In this document: positions 8,785-18,909 of the stretch, one piece after another
Layout of the letters: every line of letters begins with the position of its first letter
How positions within the stretch are numbered: position 1 is the first letter of the stretch
NCBI GenBank assembly: GCA_025766275.1
Contig: JAFKAC010000053.1
Span: forward strand, 124,001-188,000
Length of the DNA stretch: 64,000 bases
From: Lactarius indigo
Taxonomy: Eukaryota > Basidiomycota > Agaricomycetes > Russulales > Russulaceae
Reading direction: 5' to 3'
The notes under the pieces: generated by a model
What the model saw: the letters and a program-made list of their open reading frames with translations, nothing else
What the model was told of the DNA's origin: nothing
Databases searched by the model: none
Translations under genes and position numbers: made by a program

Positions 8785-10804
8785 GTGGCAACTGTCAATA
8801 CCAGAGACCAGTGGATGAATTTCCGTCCCTATCACCTAGACCGGAGAGGAGATCGCAACGTACCAACCCGATTTTTGGGAGCAGCCAGGTGGAGAGACCG
8901 AGGAGACGAGACCGGATACTTTGTGGAATTCAACGGACCTACAAGGTTCAGACCTGTTGAGTTCAATTTTGACCACCTGTGTTGGGTAGAGGTTACGTGG
9001 AACCCCATAGACCACCGCTGGGACGTTATCAGACCAGCAGGAAGACAATACCAGTGCGACATAGACGCGCGAGAGCTCAACTCACGAGCTGACTGGGGAC
9101 CTATTGACAGTCAATTACGAGAACACTCTACAGGGGAAGCGGTCAGTGAAGAAACCGAAGAAGACGAACAAAGCGAAGAAAATCGACCCGCGAGTGTTGG
9201 ACCTATTGAACAATACACCATTCAGCAAGCTGAGTCCTTACACATTTCGGATCAGCCAGAAGTCATTCACATACGATCACCGGCAGCAGAAATGGCAACT
9301 ACCACCATGACGGCCGAAGAAATCATAACTATCAGAGAACAAGCGGCGCGAGAGGCGGCCGATGCAATTAGATTGGAGTCACAACGAAATCTCATGCCCA
9401 TCAACCCTGAAACAGGGCACTGTATGACAGCAGATGACGCAGCAATCTTTCGGGCCATAGGACCCGATCAAGGAGATCCCCCGTCTGGGGAAGGTGTAAG
9501 ACGACAACTACCGCTCGACCCTCCGCCTGGATGGGGAGGACCACCAGGAGGGGACTTCCCCCGACGTCCAGGAGGGGGAGGGAACCCACCGGACCTCCCA
9601 AACAACCCACCAGAAGGGGGGCCACCGGGAGGGGATGGTGGCGGAGGAGGTGGTGCAGGTGGAGGAGGACACGGGCACGGACACGGGCACGAAAAATTAA
9701 CCGGTGAACCTCCCACCATCTTCGACGGAGATCGTACTAAAGTGGATTCATTCCTCACGCAATGGCACGTATACTGGGGAATGAATCTCGATACCCCTGT
9801 TATGCGCAACGACTACCGACGAAGCCTCCTGTTCTTATCATACATAAAGGGGGTATCGGTCAGCGAATGGGTACTGTCGTACCTCAAATGGCTCAACCGA
9901 CAAATACAACGAGGAATTGATCAACACACGAGGGATCTGTGGAATGCAGTGGCAGAGGGTTTCAACCAAAGGTTCGTTAATACCCTTGAACAAGAACAAG
10001 CTCAAGCGCTTCTACGAAAGGGGCTCAAAATGGTGGACGGAGATGTCGACAAGTACGTCAATGAGTTTGAAGAAGCCGCTAGGAAAGCGGGATACCGCCT
10101 CAATGACCCCCAAACCATCGATTTGTTCACCAAGGGATTACCCAAGAAGTTATACAAGAAGACGTACGATTTAGACAAACCAGAGACGTTTGATGAATGG
10201 AAGCGAGCGACGCTTCGGAGGCAGCGCAACTACATCCACATTCGAGCAAGGGTGGACAAATACAAGGACAACAAGCCGAAGAAAACAGGCAACGCTGGGT
10301 GGACCGTCCCCCAAAAACCTTGCCAATCCATGGGCGATGGATACGTCCGCCGATCGAACCAAAGCCAGGCTAGCAGGATCAGAGGAAATTGACTACAGTA
10401 AGCCGCCGTACACAGGCCTACCTCCCTATCCGCCAAGGGGGGGGCCAGGAGCCCGAGGGCGAGGAAGAGGAGGATTCCGACGAGATCTAAGGACGGTGTT
10501 GTGTTATAATTGCAACGCACCCGGCCATCTCTCACGAAATTGTCCCAGCCCTAGGCAACCCTGACAATGGCAGCCACAGAACGCGGGACCCTCAACCGTC
10601 TGAATGACCGAAACAGACTACTATACCCAAGAAACACCCCCGGCTCAGATAAAAGCCGCGTCAACAAACAAGACAGCCAAAGAACGAGCAAAAGAGTGGC
10701 TCACCGGAGTTGCCAACGCCCCCGATGAGGTGAAGGACTTGATATTACAAGACTTGTGGGGAAAAGAGGGTTTTCGGAGCGCCTGGACCCATCGGCCTGG
10801 GTGA
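8785..10804 (+). pseudogene. Gypsy element 1 gag, frameshifted and with nonsense codons
   Basis: Encodes Gag: N-terminal domain (QWMNFRPYHLDRRGDRN... WNPIDHRWDVIRPAG), acidic stretch, a segment conserved with element 2 (INPETGHCMTADDAAIFRAIG), Pro/Gly-rich linker (about 9480-9700), capsid domain (TIFDGDRTKVDSFLTQWHVYW ... DVDKYVNEFEEAARKAGYRL), Arg/Gly-rich segment and a CCHC knuckle, CYNCNAPGHLSRNC (10502-10543). An extra A in the A-run at 10313-10317 shifts the frame; element 2 shows the intact register. TGA at 10562-10564 (CAA in element 2) and 10601-10603 (CGC in element 2) further break it. The terminal segment ends LILQDLWGKEGF, then a stop at 10804. There is no ATG at the N-terminus: the conserved protein begins at GTG 8785, with an in-frame TAA at 8743 upstream. 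Confidence 0.88.
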
Positions 10805-13800
10805 GGGCTTTAAACTGTAATTCTGTAATCATGACGCGCTTTCGTTCTCTTCGAATTCCAGTCTCGATATGCACGAATTACCGAATGGCCGACATAAGAG
10901 CACTGGTGGACTCCGGAGCCACCGACAATTTCATACACCCGAATTTCGTAACGAAAATGGGGATTGGTACGCAACCGCTTGCCCAACCACGAAAGATCTG
11001 GAATATAGACCAAACGGAAAACAAAGCTGGGTCTATCTCACACTTCACTGATCTCGATGTATATGCCAAGGGATATCACAGGACGATGCGCTTCCTAGTA
11101 ACAGATGTCGGAACCGAAGAAATCGTGCTAGGATACCCATGGTTGGCAACTTACGAGCCGACCATCAACTGGCGAGATGCGGTGATACACGAAGAAGTCA
11201 TGCCGGTGGTGATCAGTACACAGGACAGTCTTCACCACCACGCCGTCATTGCCGCCGCCCTTACTAAGGATCAGAAAGAGGAAATAGTCGAAGCCCTAGA
11301 CGAAGAAGATGTATACCTACGCGCCACAACATCCACGGAACTGGCAATTCAAGCAAAGAAAGAAGAACCGCCCGTAGAACTGCCAGCAGTCTACCGGACG
11401 TTCCAGAAGCTCTTCAGCGAAGAAGCCTCCCAACGTTTTCCTCCCGCCAGGCCGTGGGATCACGCAATTGACTTCAAACCAAATACCCCATCCGCAATAG
11501 ACTGTAAAATATACCCATTAACGCAAGAAGAAGAAGGCAAGCTCAAGGAGTTCCTGGATGAGAAACTCAAACAGGGGTACCTCCGCCCCTCCATCTCCCC
11601 GTACGCATCATCGTTTTTCTTCGTTAAAAAGAAGGACGGAAAACTACACCCAGTACAGGATTACCAGGTGATTAATGCTCACACCATACGCAATCAATAC
11701 CCCCTTCCCCTTATTCAGGATCTCATCTACGACCTCAGCAATGCACACATTTACACCAAACTCGACATCTGCTGGGGGTACAACAACATTCGCATCCAAG
11801 ACGGCGACCAAGAAAAAGCGGCCTTCAAGACCAAGTTTGGCCTCTTCGAGCCGACAGTGATGTTCTTTGGCCTCACGAACTTGCCCGCAACATTCCAAAC
11901 GATGATGAACCACATCTATCGGGATACGATTGCAAAACATGAACTGCGCGGCACTATCATTCGGGTCTACATGGACGATATCGGCATTGCAACATGCGAA
12001 GGCCACGACTCTGCGGACCACATCGCGGCAGTCACAGATGTCCTTCGCCTCGCTCAGGACCACAACTTGTATTTCAAACTCGAGAAATGCCTTTTCCACC
12101 AGCCTCGGATGGATTACCTGGGGGTAATCCTTGAAAAGGGGGTAACACGTATGGATCCGGTAAAAGTTCAAGGCATCAAAGATTGGCCAATGCCAACAAA
12201 AGTCAGGGACGTACGCTCCTTCTTGGGATTCTGTAACTTTTACCGCTTATTCATCCGAGGCTTTGCCACCCACGCCTGACCACTAAACCGGCTTACACGA
12301 AAAGATGCCGAATGGCGGTGGACGGAAGAGGAAGACTGGGCATTCAAAACACTCCAACGCCTTGTCACGGAAGAACCAGTCCTGGCGCACCCCGACTTAC
12401 ACGATCAATTCGAACTAGAAGTCGACGCCTCTGGATTCGCGGTGGGTGCAGTCCTCTTACAGAAGAAAAATGACGGGCGCAAGCACCCAATAGGATACTA
12501 CTCTGCTACACTAAGCGAGGCAGAACGAAACTACGACATTTACGATTTGGAGCTCCTTGCCATCGTAAAAGCCCTCCGACACTGGCGCCCCTTACTCGTG
12601 GGATCCCCACATAAAATCAAAATATTCTTGGATCACCTAAACCTCCAATACTGGAAGACGCCACAGAAGATCAGCCAAAGGGTCGCACGAGAAGTACTAG
12701 AATTGATGGAGTACAACTTCGAGATCCATCACATCAAAGGGAAGCACAACGGAAGGGCAGACGCATTATCAAGGCGACCGGATTACAACCAGGGGGAAGA
12801 TGACAACCAAGGTGTGGTCGTCCTACCTCCAGAAGTATTTGTACGGGCCGCTAATGTCGCACGCACGCTGGAAATACACCCCATGATGCAACAACCGAGG
12901 CGACGGCAAGACCCCACCATAATTAAGACATGGGTCGACGCCCACCATCTCAAGAAGATAGAGGGAGAATGGTATAAAGATGGACGACTAGTTGTCACAG
13001 GACCAATGTCAGCGTACCGAGCCATCATACACGACCACCACGACCTACCGGTACACAGACACCCGGGGATAAGTCGAACACAACGGATCGTGGAACGACA
13101 TCACTGGTGGCCAAGTATTCGCAAGGATGTCTACGAGTACGTCACGGGATGCGCGGATTGCCAACGGAACAAAGTCAACACCCGGCCGACCCGTGCCCCG
13201 TTACATCCAATCACCGCCATTACGGACGCCCCTCCTTTCCACACCATTGCTCTGGACTTCATCACTAAACTGCCAATTTCACAGTCATACGATAGTATTC
13301 TGACCGTCACGGACCACGACTGCAGCAAGGCATCTATATTCATTCCGTGTAACGAAGAGATTACGGCGGAGGACACGGCCATTCTGTATGTCGATCATGT
13401 GTTCAAGCGCTTCGGGTTACCGCGTAAAGTCATCAGTGACCGCAATCCCCGATTTACCTCCAAGTTTACCAGAGAAGTATGCCGTATACTGGGCATCCAG
13501 CAGAACATCTCCACGGCCTATCATCCACAAACGGACGGGCAGTCCGAACGAACTAATCAATGGCTTGAGCAGTACCTGCGATTCTGGACTAATGAGCGTC
13601 AAGACAATTGGGCGGCGTATCTTCCCGTGGCAGAATTCGCTCACAATAACTGGCCCCATGAACATACGAAGCAATCCCTGTTCATGCTCTTGATGGGGTA
13701 TAACCCAACAGCTGATTGGATGGATAAGCCATCTCCAATCCCGAACGTGATCACCAGACTGACACAGTTGAAGGAAGCGCGTCAGCTGGCTCAGGACCTT

Positions 13801-14280
13801 ATCAAAAAGGCACAAGATAGCTGGATCCGGCATAAAGACACCCCACGTTATCAAGTTGGCGATCAAGTATGGTTAGAGGGGAAGCACTTGCGGACCAATC
13901 AACCCACGGCGAAATTGGCAGCACGATGCCATGGACCGTTCAAAGTAATCCAGGTGATGTCCCCTTACAATTACCGCCTCAAGCTTCCCATGCAGTGGAG
14001 CATCCATCCAGTGTTTCACATCGATCTTCTCACACCATACAAAAGCACCACCTTTCACGGCGAAAACTTCCCACGTCCACCGCCGGATCTCGTAGAAGGT
14101 GAAGAGGAGTATGAAGTCGAGGCCGTTCTGGATTCCCGGCATTTCGGCAGAAAAAGGAAGCTTCAGTATCTGATCAAATGGAAGGGGTACCCAGACTCGG
14201 AGAATCAGTGGGTCGATAAGGATGACGTATTCGCCCCGGAAGCAATAAAGGAATACCAAACGGGCCGGACGACCGCCTGA
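10756..14280 (+). pseudogene. Gypsy element 1 pol (PR-RT-RNaseH-IN-chromodomain), one internal stop
   Basis: Pol polyprotein, lying in the -1 frame relative to gag and presumably made by frameshifting rather than from its own start. Order: protease ALVDSGATDNFI (about 10900); reverse transcriptase with YMDD at 11968-11979; TGA at 12277-12279 inside the RT/connection region, where element 2 reads through; RNase H with EVDASGFAVGAVLLQKK and DALSRRPDYN; integrase zinc region (HRHPGISRTQ ... CADCQRNK), catalytic core (IALDFITKLP, VISDRNPRFTSKF, TDGQSERTNQW); and a C-terminal chromodomain (EVEAVLDSRHFGRKRK ... YLIKWKGYPDSENQW). Integrase after RT gives the Ty3 order. LDICWGYNN carries Cys (TGC) where Arg (CGC) is expected and element 2 has TGA. 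Without that stop the polyprotein would be about 1,170 residues. Confidence 0.95.
10759..10774 (+). promoter_or_regulatory. Candidate -1 ribosomal frameshift site, element 1
   Basis: Two slippery heptamers of the X_XXY_YYZ form, both in the gag frame: G_GGA_AAA at 10759-10765 and G_GGT_TTT at 10768-10774. Gag continues to a stop at 10804, and pol is open in the -1 frame across this overlap. The identical pair occurs in element 2. Which heptamer is used, and whether a downstream structure stimulates it, cannot be read here. Confidence 0.7.
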
Positions 14281-14349
14281 TACCTTAAAAGTGAGCCCAC
14301 GGACGATCAAGGAGAGTATCACTCCTACATTCGATCCTCTCAGACCTCT

Positions 14350-15507
14350 ATGCCCACTTCTCCTCTCAGACATGTCACCACAGCAATCCTCCTCGACCAA
14401 GTCGCACAAGACGCCGCCAACCTCCTCGAAGATGACCAAGAAACCGTGGTTCAACTGGTCCAGCTCACTCCGTACACACCTGCAAACCTGCGAACGGGGC
14501 ATATCACCGCTCAAGAATGGGCTAACGTCCTACAGAGGTTCCCCGACCTGACTCAACAGCCCGACGACGAGCAGCAGCATGCCGTCCCTCACATCTTCCA
14601 AGACGACAACGGTAACCGGGAACCCGTCGCGGTCATCCCCCCAGGTGACGACCTCATCGGCACAAGGGGAATTCTCCCTGCCGACCGTCCCCTCGAAGAC
14701 CCAACAGGAGTTAGAAGCAGCGGAGGACTGGCGGAGGATGGCGAAGGAGTGGGCTGACGAACAACTGCGCTTAGCACAGAGGAGATTGAGCGAGTTGCGG
14801 CAGCGCAGGCAGCGCTCCCTCACGACAAGGCTCACGCTGACGACGAAGATTACTACCCGGTCAGACACCCCCTCCTTCGAACGCACAGCCACCCTACTAA
14901 TCCCCGAATCACCCCATGGCTCGTTCACACCGACGGAACCACCATGTCTCGAGGATGTGTGCGACTGCCCAGCGTCGCACTTCACACCCCCATTATGCAC
15001 GACGACGACCCCGCGCAGGTCCTTGCGCCTGAGGGGTTCAGGGCGAATCGACAGCCCCATTACATTCATTTCCCCATCACCGGACCCGACGGCATAGAGA
15101 GGAATGCCAGTCATGTGCAAATTGTCGGAGGTGCGAACCCCTTTGTGCTGGGACTCATTCCCGGATCTCCTCATCTCTACGGCAAACCCCTCTACGCTCA
15201 CCCAATGCTATCGGCTGCGGGACACGCCTTCATCGCCCACGAGGACTTGGTCATCCTCACGTCCGACAAGATCACCGACCGCGCGCTTAACCGCATCGGG
15301 GATGAATCCCTCACTGCAGAGGTAACGCATTACCGGGCGGCCGCTTACGAGGAAGAGAGACTTGTGGCCCGTATCCGTCAACTCCAGGCCATGCGGCTGT
15401 CAGCGAGGGATGACAAGAAGGACTGTATCTACCGATTAGAGAGGGCTAACGTGTTTGAGAGGATTAGCGACAAGCAGGCGACTTGGACGGCGCGAGACTT
15501 TCGGTGA
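14350..15507 (+). pseudogene. Third ORF of gypsy element 1, function unknown
   Basis: Downstream of the chromodomain. Starts MPTSPLRHVT at 14350 in the pol frame and continues (ITAQEWANVLQRFPDL ... AVIPPGDDLIGTRG) to a TGA at 14755-14757. A coiled-coil-like segment (EDWRRMAKEWADEQLRLAQR) follows in the +1 frame. The original frame then resumes with ADDEDYYPVRHPLLRTH and a well conserved block (LAPEGFRANRQPHYIHFPIT ... LGLIPGSPHLYGKPLYA ... ITDRALNRIGDESLTAEV) to the stop at 15507. Element 2 has the same three-part pattern. I recognise no family. It is not an envelope-like protein: no signal peptide or membrane segment is visible. Confidence 0.65.
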
Positions 15508-15537
15508 GTCTGGGGTCTCACGCTGAAAAGGGGGTGA

Positions 15538-15997
15538 TGTTACGGTTGCGCGTATTGACCCTTACTATACCAGTTGTGACTACAGCAGTAAGGTAAATTA
15601 GTCACGGACTCGGAGTTTACGATAGGAGATAGGTGTTGAACAATGACTCGATCCTAGTACAGGTAGTAGTAGTATTAGGATTGCGGTACTTACGCGATAC
15701 GTTGGACACTACGATACAGTGACTCATAGCAGCGCTTGAAAGCCTGCTCTTCTTGTATTTAAGATAGCTGCGGAAGACCAAGATACGCCATCTTGGTCTT
15801 CTTCAATCGTCACTTCCTTGTTCTCACATTCTCAACACCTTCTCCCTATATTCGACTGAAGGGGGAAACCGCAGTAGTCCTAGTGTCTTCGAACATCTAG
15901 AAATTGCCTTCGTGCCATACGCCTTCTGGCGTGATCAGCTAAGTTGACAAGTCGCCTTACCAAGCTCAAGTCGAGCTAACGTCGTGACGGCGTTACA
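15538..15997 (+). repeat. 3' LTR of gypsy element 1
   Basis: 460 bp, same length as the 5' LTR, preceded by AAAAGGGGGTGA. Ten substitutions against the 5' LTR, each a C/T or G/A change within a CpG of one copy. Followed by the target duplicate GCGCT (15998-16002). Confidence 0.93.
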
Positions 15998-16002
15998 GCG
16001 CT

Positions 16003-16288
16003 CCTTGTTCTCCATTAGCACACTCTTTTGTCCCACATGTAGAACAATGTCTCTTGTACTTTGTGACCCTGTGTTACTCCTCTTGTACTAGTGTCACTCT
16101 CCTGTATAGTATAAGTAGTAGGCTTGTACGCTCCTGGTCCACATCAGTTCCTCACTGTTGTGTGCCAGGTATGTTCCCTCTTCTCCAATGTAACATCAGT
16201 TCCTCACTGTTGTGTGCCAGACACCCTCTGCTTCACCCCTGCAAGATCTCTCTGTTGCTGCTTACCAGCTGCCCCTTTATCTCACCAC
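16003..16288. other. Pre-insertion DNA between gypsy elements 1 and 2
   Basis: 286 bp that was contiguous with 8303 before element 1 inserted, hence probably copia LTR or its flank. Contains a 28-bp direct repeat starting ACATCAGTTCCTCACTG at 16141 and again at 16193. No gene. Confidence 0.5.
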
Positions 16289-16817
16289 TGTCACGTTTCG
16301 GACTTTCGTATTGCTATACTCGACTGAGGACCCTTACTGTACCGGTTGTCACTACGGCGGTAAGGTATATTAGTGACGGACTTATCTACGATGCACGGTG
16401 ATACGGTAGTACGATAGGAGATACGGTACTGATAGCTGACTGAGGATGGACGCCACACATACTAGTACTAGTAGTACTAGGGTTTGAGCTACTTACGCGA
16501 CACATTGGACGCTTACTTACGGTGACTCATGGCAGCCCTTGAAAGCCTGCCGACTTGTATTTAAACTGGCTTGCGAAGACCAAGATACGCCATCTTGGTC
16601 TTCTTGAATCGTCACTTGTTTCTTTTCTCTTTCTCTTCACTTTCCCTCAAGATCGTCAACTTCTCTCGCAAGACCTTCAACTCATTGGTATACCTCCATG
16701 TATTTACCACGACATAAGCTTGGACCTCCATGTCTTCAAGCCCGCAGGACTGTCATATCGCTAAGTTGTTACCGCTGCTTCGCGCTCAAGTCGAGCTCAC
16801 GCCGTGACAGCGTAACA
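16289..16817 (+). repeat. 5' LTR of gypsy element 2
   Basis: 529 bp. TATTTAA at 16558-16564; hairpin arms AAGACCAAGAT (16576-16586) and ATCTTGGTCTT (16592-16602), loop ACGCC. The second arm starts 34 nt from the TATA box, exactly as in element 1 although the surrounding LTR sequence has diverged. Confidence 0.93.
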
Positions 16818-16819
16818 TT

Positions 16820-16830
16820 AAGACCAAGAT
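16820..16830 (+). promoter_or_regulatory. Primer-binding site of gypsy element 2 (self-primer type)
   Basis: AAGACCAAGAT two bases after the LTR end, perfect complement of 16592-16602 within the LTR. Confidence 0.65.
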
Positions 16831-16836
16831 CCCACC

Positions 16837-18909
16837 GTGGCCATAACAACAAGAGATCAGTGGACGAGCTTCCGTCCTTATTCACTTCCAAGAAGAGGAG
16901 AGCGAAACGTCCCCACGCGCTTTTTACAAGCTGCTAGTTGGAGGGACAGACAAGAAGAAACCGGGTATTTTGTGGAATTCAACGGACCTAGCAGGTTCCG
17001 CCCAGTTGAGTTTAACTTCGACCATTTGTGTTGGGTAGAAGTTATGTGGAACCCGATAGAATCCCAGTGGGACGTAATACGACCGGCAGGACCCCGATAT
17101 CGCTGCGACATCGACATGCGAGAACTCAACACCAGAGCCGACTGGGGCCCCATTGACGGGCAAGTAAGAGAACACTCCACAGGAGAGGTAGTGTCAGAAG
17201 AAGGAGAAGAAGAAGAGGAGGAAGAAAATCCAGAAGAAAGCGAGGGGCGAGAACCAGACCAGACAGAAACCAGCGGAGGAGCTATACAAGATCTCCTCCT
17301 CGAACGAGCTGAGTCCGCCCACATCACAGAGCCAGAACCCATTCACATTCGATCACCAGCCATCATGGCCACTATTACCCAAGCAATGGAGGAAGTGGCG
17401 CTTGAAGAATCGCGCGCCATACAAGCGGAGGCAAGAGAAATACTCCTGCCTATCAACCCAGAAACCGGAAGACGAATGACGGCAGACGACGCCGCGATAT
17501 TTCGGGCAATAGGGTCCGACAGAGGAGACCCGCCATCGGGACGACCCATCGCATTGGAGCTACCTCCAGGAATTGGCGGACCCAGTGGAGACCCGCCGCC
17601 GCCGCCAGGAGGGGGCATCCCTTTCGACATACGAAGAACTGAACCACCGTGAAGACCGCCCAGTGGGCCGCCTGGAGGGGGCGGCGGGGGTGGGGGTGGA
17701 GGAGGCGCCGGCGGAGGAGGAGGACATCACAATGAAAAACTCACCGGCGAGCCACCTTCCATCTTTGACGGGGACAGACTCAAAGTAGATCAATTCCTAA
17801 CACAGTGGCACGTCTATTGGGGCATGAATCTGGACGCCCCCATCATGCAAAACGACTACAGGAGGTGTCTCCTGTTTCTATCCTACATCAAGGGCGGAGC
17901 CATCAGCGAATGGGTATTGTCTTTCCTGAATTGGCTCAATCGACAGATACAACGAGGGATTAGTCCCTATACCCCAGCGCTCTGGGAAGCCGTTGCCGAC
18001 GGCTTCAGCCAGCGCTTCGAGAATACACTAGAACGAGAACAAGCCCAGGCTATACTACGAAAAGGCCTGAAGATGATAGGCGAAGACATTGACAAGTACG
18101 TCAATGACTTTGAACAGCTCGCACGGAAGGCTCACTACCGCCTCAACGAACCGCAAACCATTGACCTCTTCACGTCGGGTTTGCCCAAGGAACTCTTTAA
18201 AAACGCGTTCCAATTTGACGACCCTGTAACGTTCGATGATTGGAAGAGGGCCGTCCTTAAAAGACAAAGGAACTACATACACCTCAAAGCGAGGCTCAAC
18301 GAGTACAAGAATACGACAACGCAACCAAAGAAGCAGAGCGGCAACGCGGGATGGGCGGTCCCACAGAACCTACCGCAGACCAACCCCTGGGCCATGGATA
18401 CTTCAGCCGACCGCGCCAAGGTGAGACTGGCAGGATCCAAAGATATCGACTTTAACAAATTACCGCACCACAACTGGCCCACACCGCCATTCCCACCGAG
18501 AGGAGGGCCGGGATCGAGAGGACGAGGGAGAGGAGGTTCTCGAAGAGACTTAAGGAACGTCCTTTGCTATAACTGTCACGCCCCAGGGCATCTCTCACGA
18601 AATTGTCTGCATCCACGCGTCCAGCAACAGTGGCCCGCCACTGCATCCAGCAGTCGCATGACCGAAACCACCGGATACCTCCAGGGGCCAGTATCCCAAT
18701 ATGCGCCCTCACAATATGCCCCATCATTGCCGGGATACATGTCACCAGCACCAAGCGCAACACCCGTACCGCAAATCAACGCGGCAAGTACAAAAACGGC
18801 CGGAGAACAAGCAAAGGAATGGCTCACACAGGTGGCCAATAGTACGGACGAAGTAAAAGACCTCATACTGCAGGACCTATGGGGAAAAGAGGGTTTTCAG
18901 GACGCCTGA
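16837..18909 (+). pseudogene. Gypsy element 2 gag, one internal stop
   Basis: Gag with the same domain order as element 1: N-terminal domain (QWTSFRPYSLPRRGERN ... FNFDHLCWVEVMWNPIESQW), Glu-rich stretch (about 17195-17260), INPETGRRMTADDAAIFRAIG, Pro/Gly linker, capsid (SIFDGDRLKVDQFLTQWHVYW ... DIDKYVNDFEQLARKAHYRL), Arg/Gly-rich segment, CCHC knuckle CYNCHAPGHLSRNC (about 18568-18609), and a tail rich in Pro and Tyr. TGA at 17650-17652 (CCG TGA AGA) lies in the linker and is the only break. The N-terminus has GTG at 16837, preceded 18 nt upstream by an in-frame TAA; the first in-frame ATG of any use is more than 60 codons downstream, inside sequence conserved with element 1. Gag ends at 18909, just after the frameshift site. 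Confidence 0.9.
18882..18897 (+). promoter_or_regulatory. Candidate -1 ribosomal frameshift site, element 2
   Basis: G_GGA_AAA at 18882-18888 and G_GGT_TTT at 18891-18897, both in gag phase, 12 nt before the gag stop TGA (18907-18909). Pol is in the -1 frame. Sequence and spacing are identical to element 1, although the following bases differ. Confidence 0.7.

Larger units (their letters stand above)
8304..15997 (+). mobile_element. Ty3/gypsy chromodomain retrotransposon, element 1 (complete, decayed)
   Basis: 7,694 bp, bounded by two 460-bp LTRs (8304-8763 and 15538-15997), TG...CA type, beginning TGTTACGG and ending GGCGTTACA. Target-site duplication GCGCT at 8299-8303 and 15998-16002. Order: LTR, primer-binding site, gag, -1 frameshift site, pol (PR-RT-RH-IN-chromodomain), a third ORF, polypurine tract AAAAGGGGGTGA, LTR. 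The chromodomain and the self-priming layout are those of the Tf1/sushi group. The LTRs differ at 10 positions (about 98% identical), all CpG transitions. One 1-nt insertion and several TGA codons make this copy non-autonomous. Confidence 0.95.

Noticed and set aside
14579..15097. Frame +1 reading through the whole third-ORF region of element 1 as the true gene (and 22492-23208 in element 2)
   Set aside because: Only its central coiled-coil part is conserved between elements; outside that part conservation is in the other frame.
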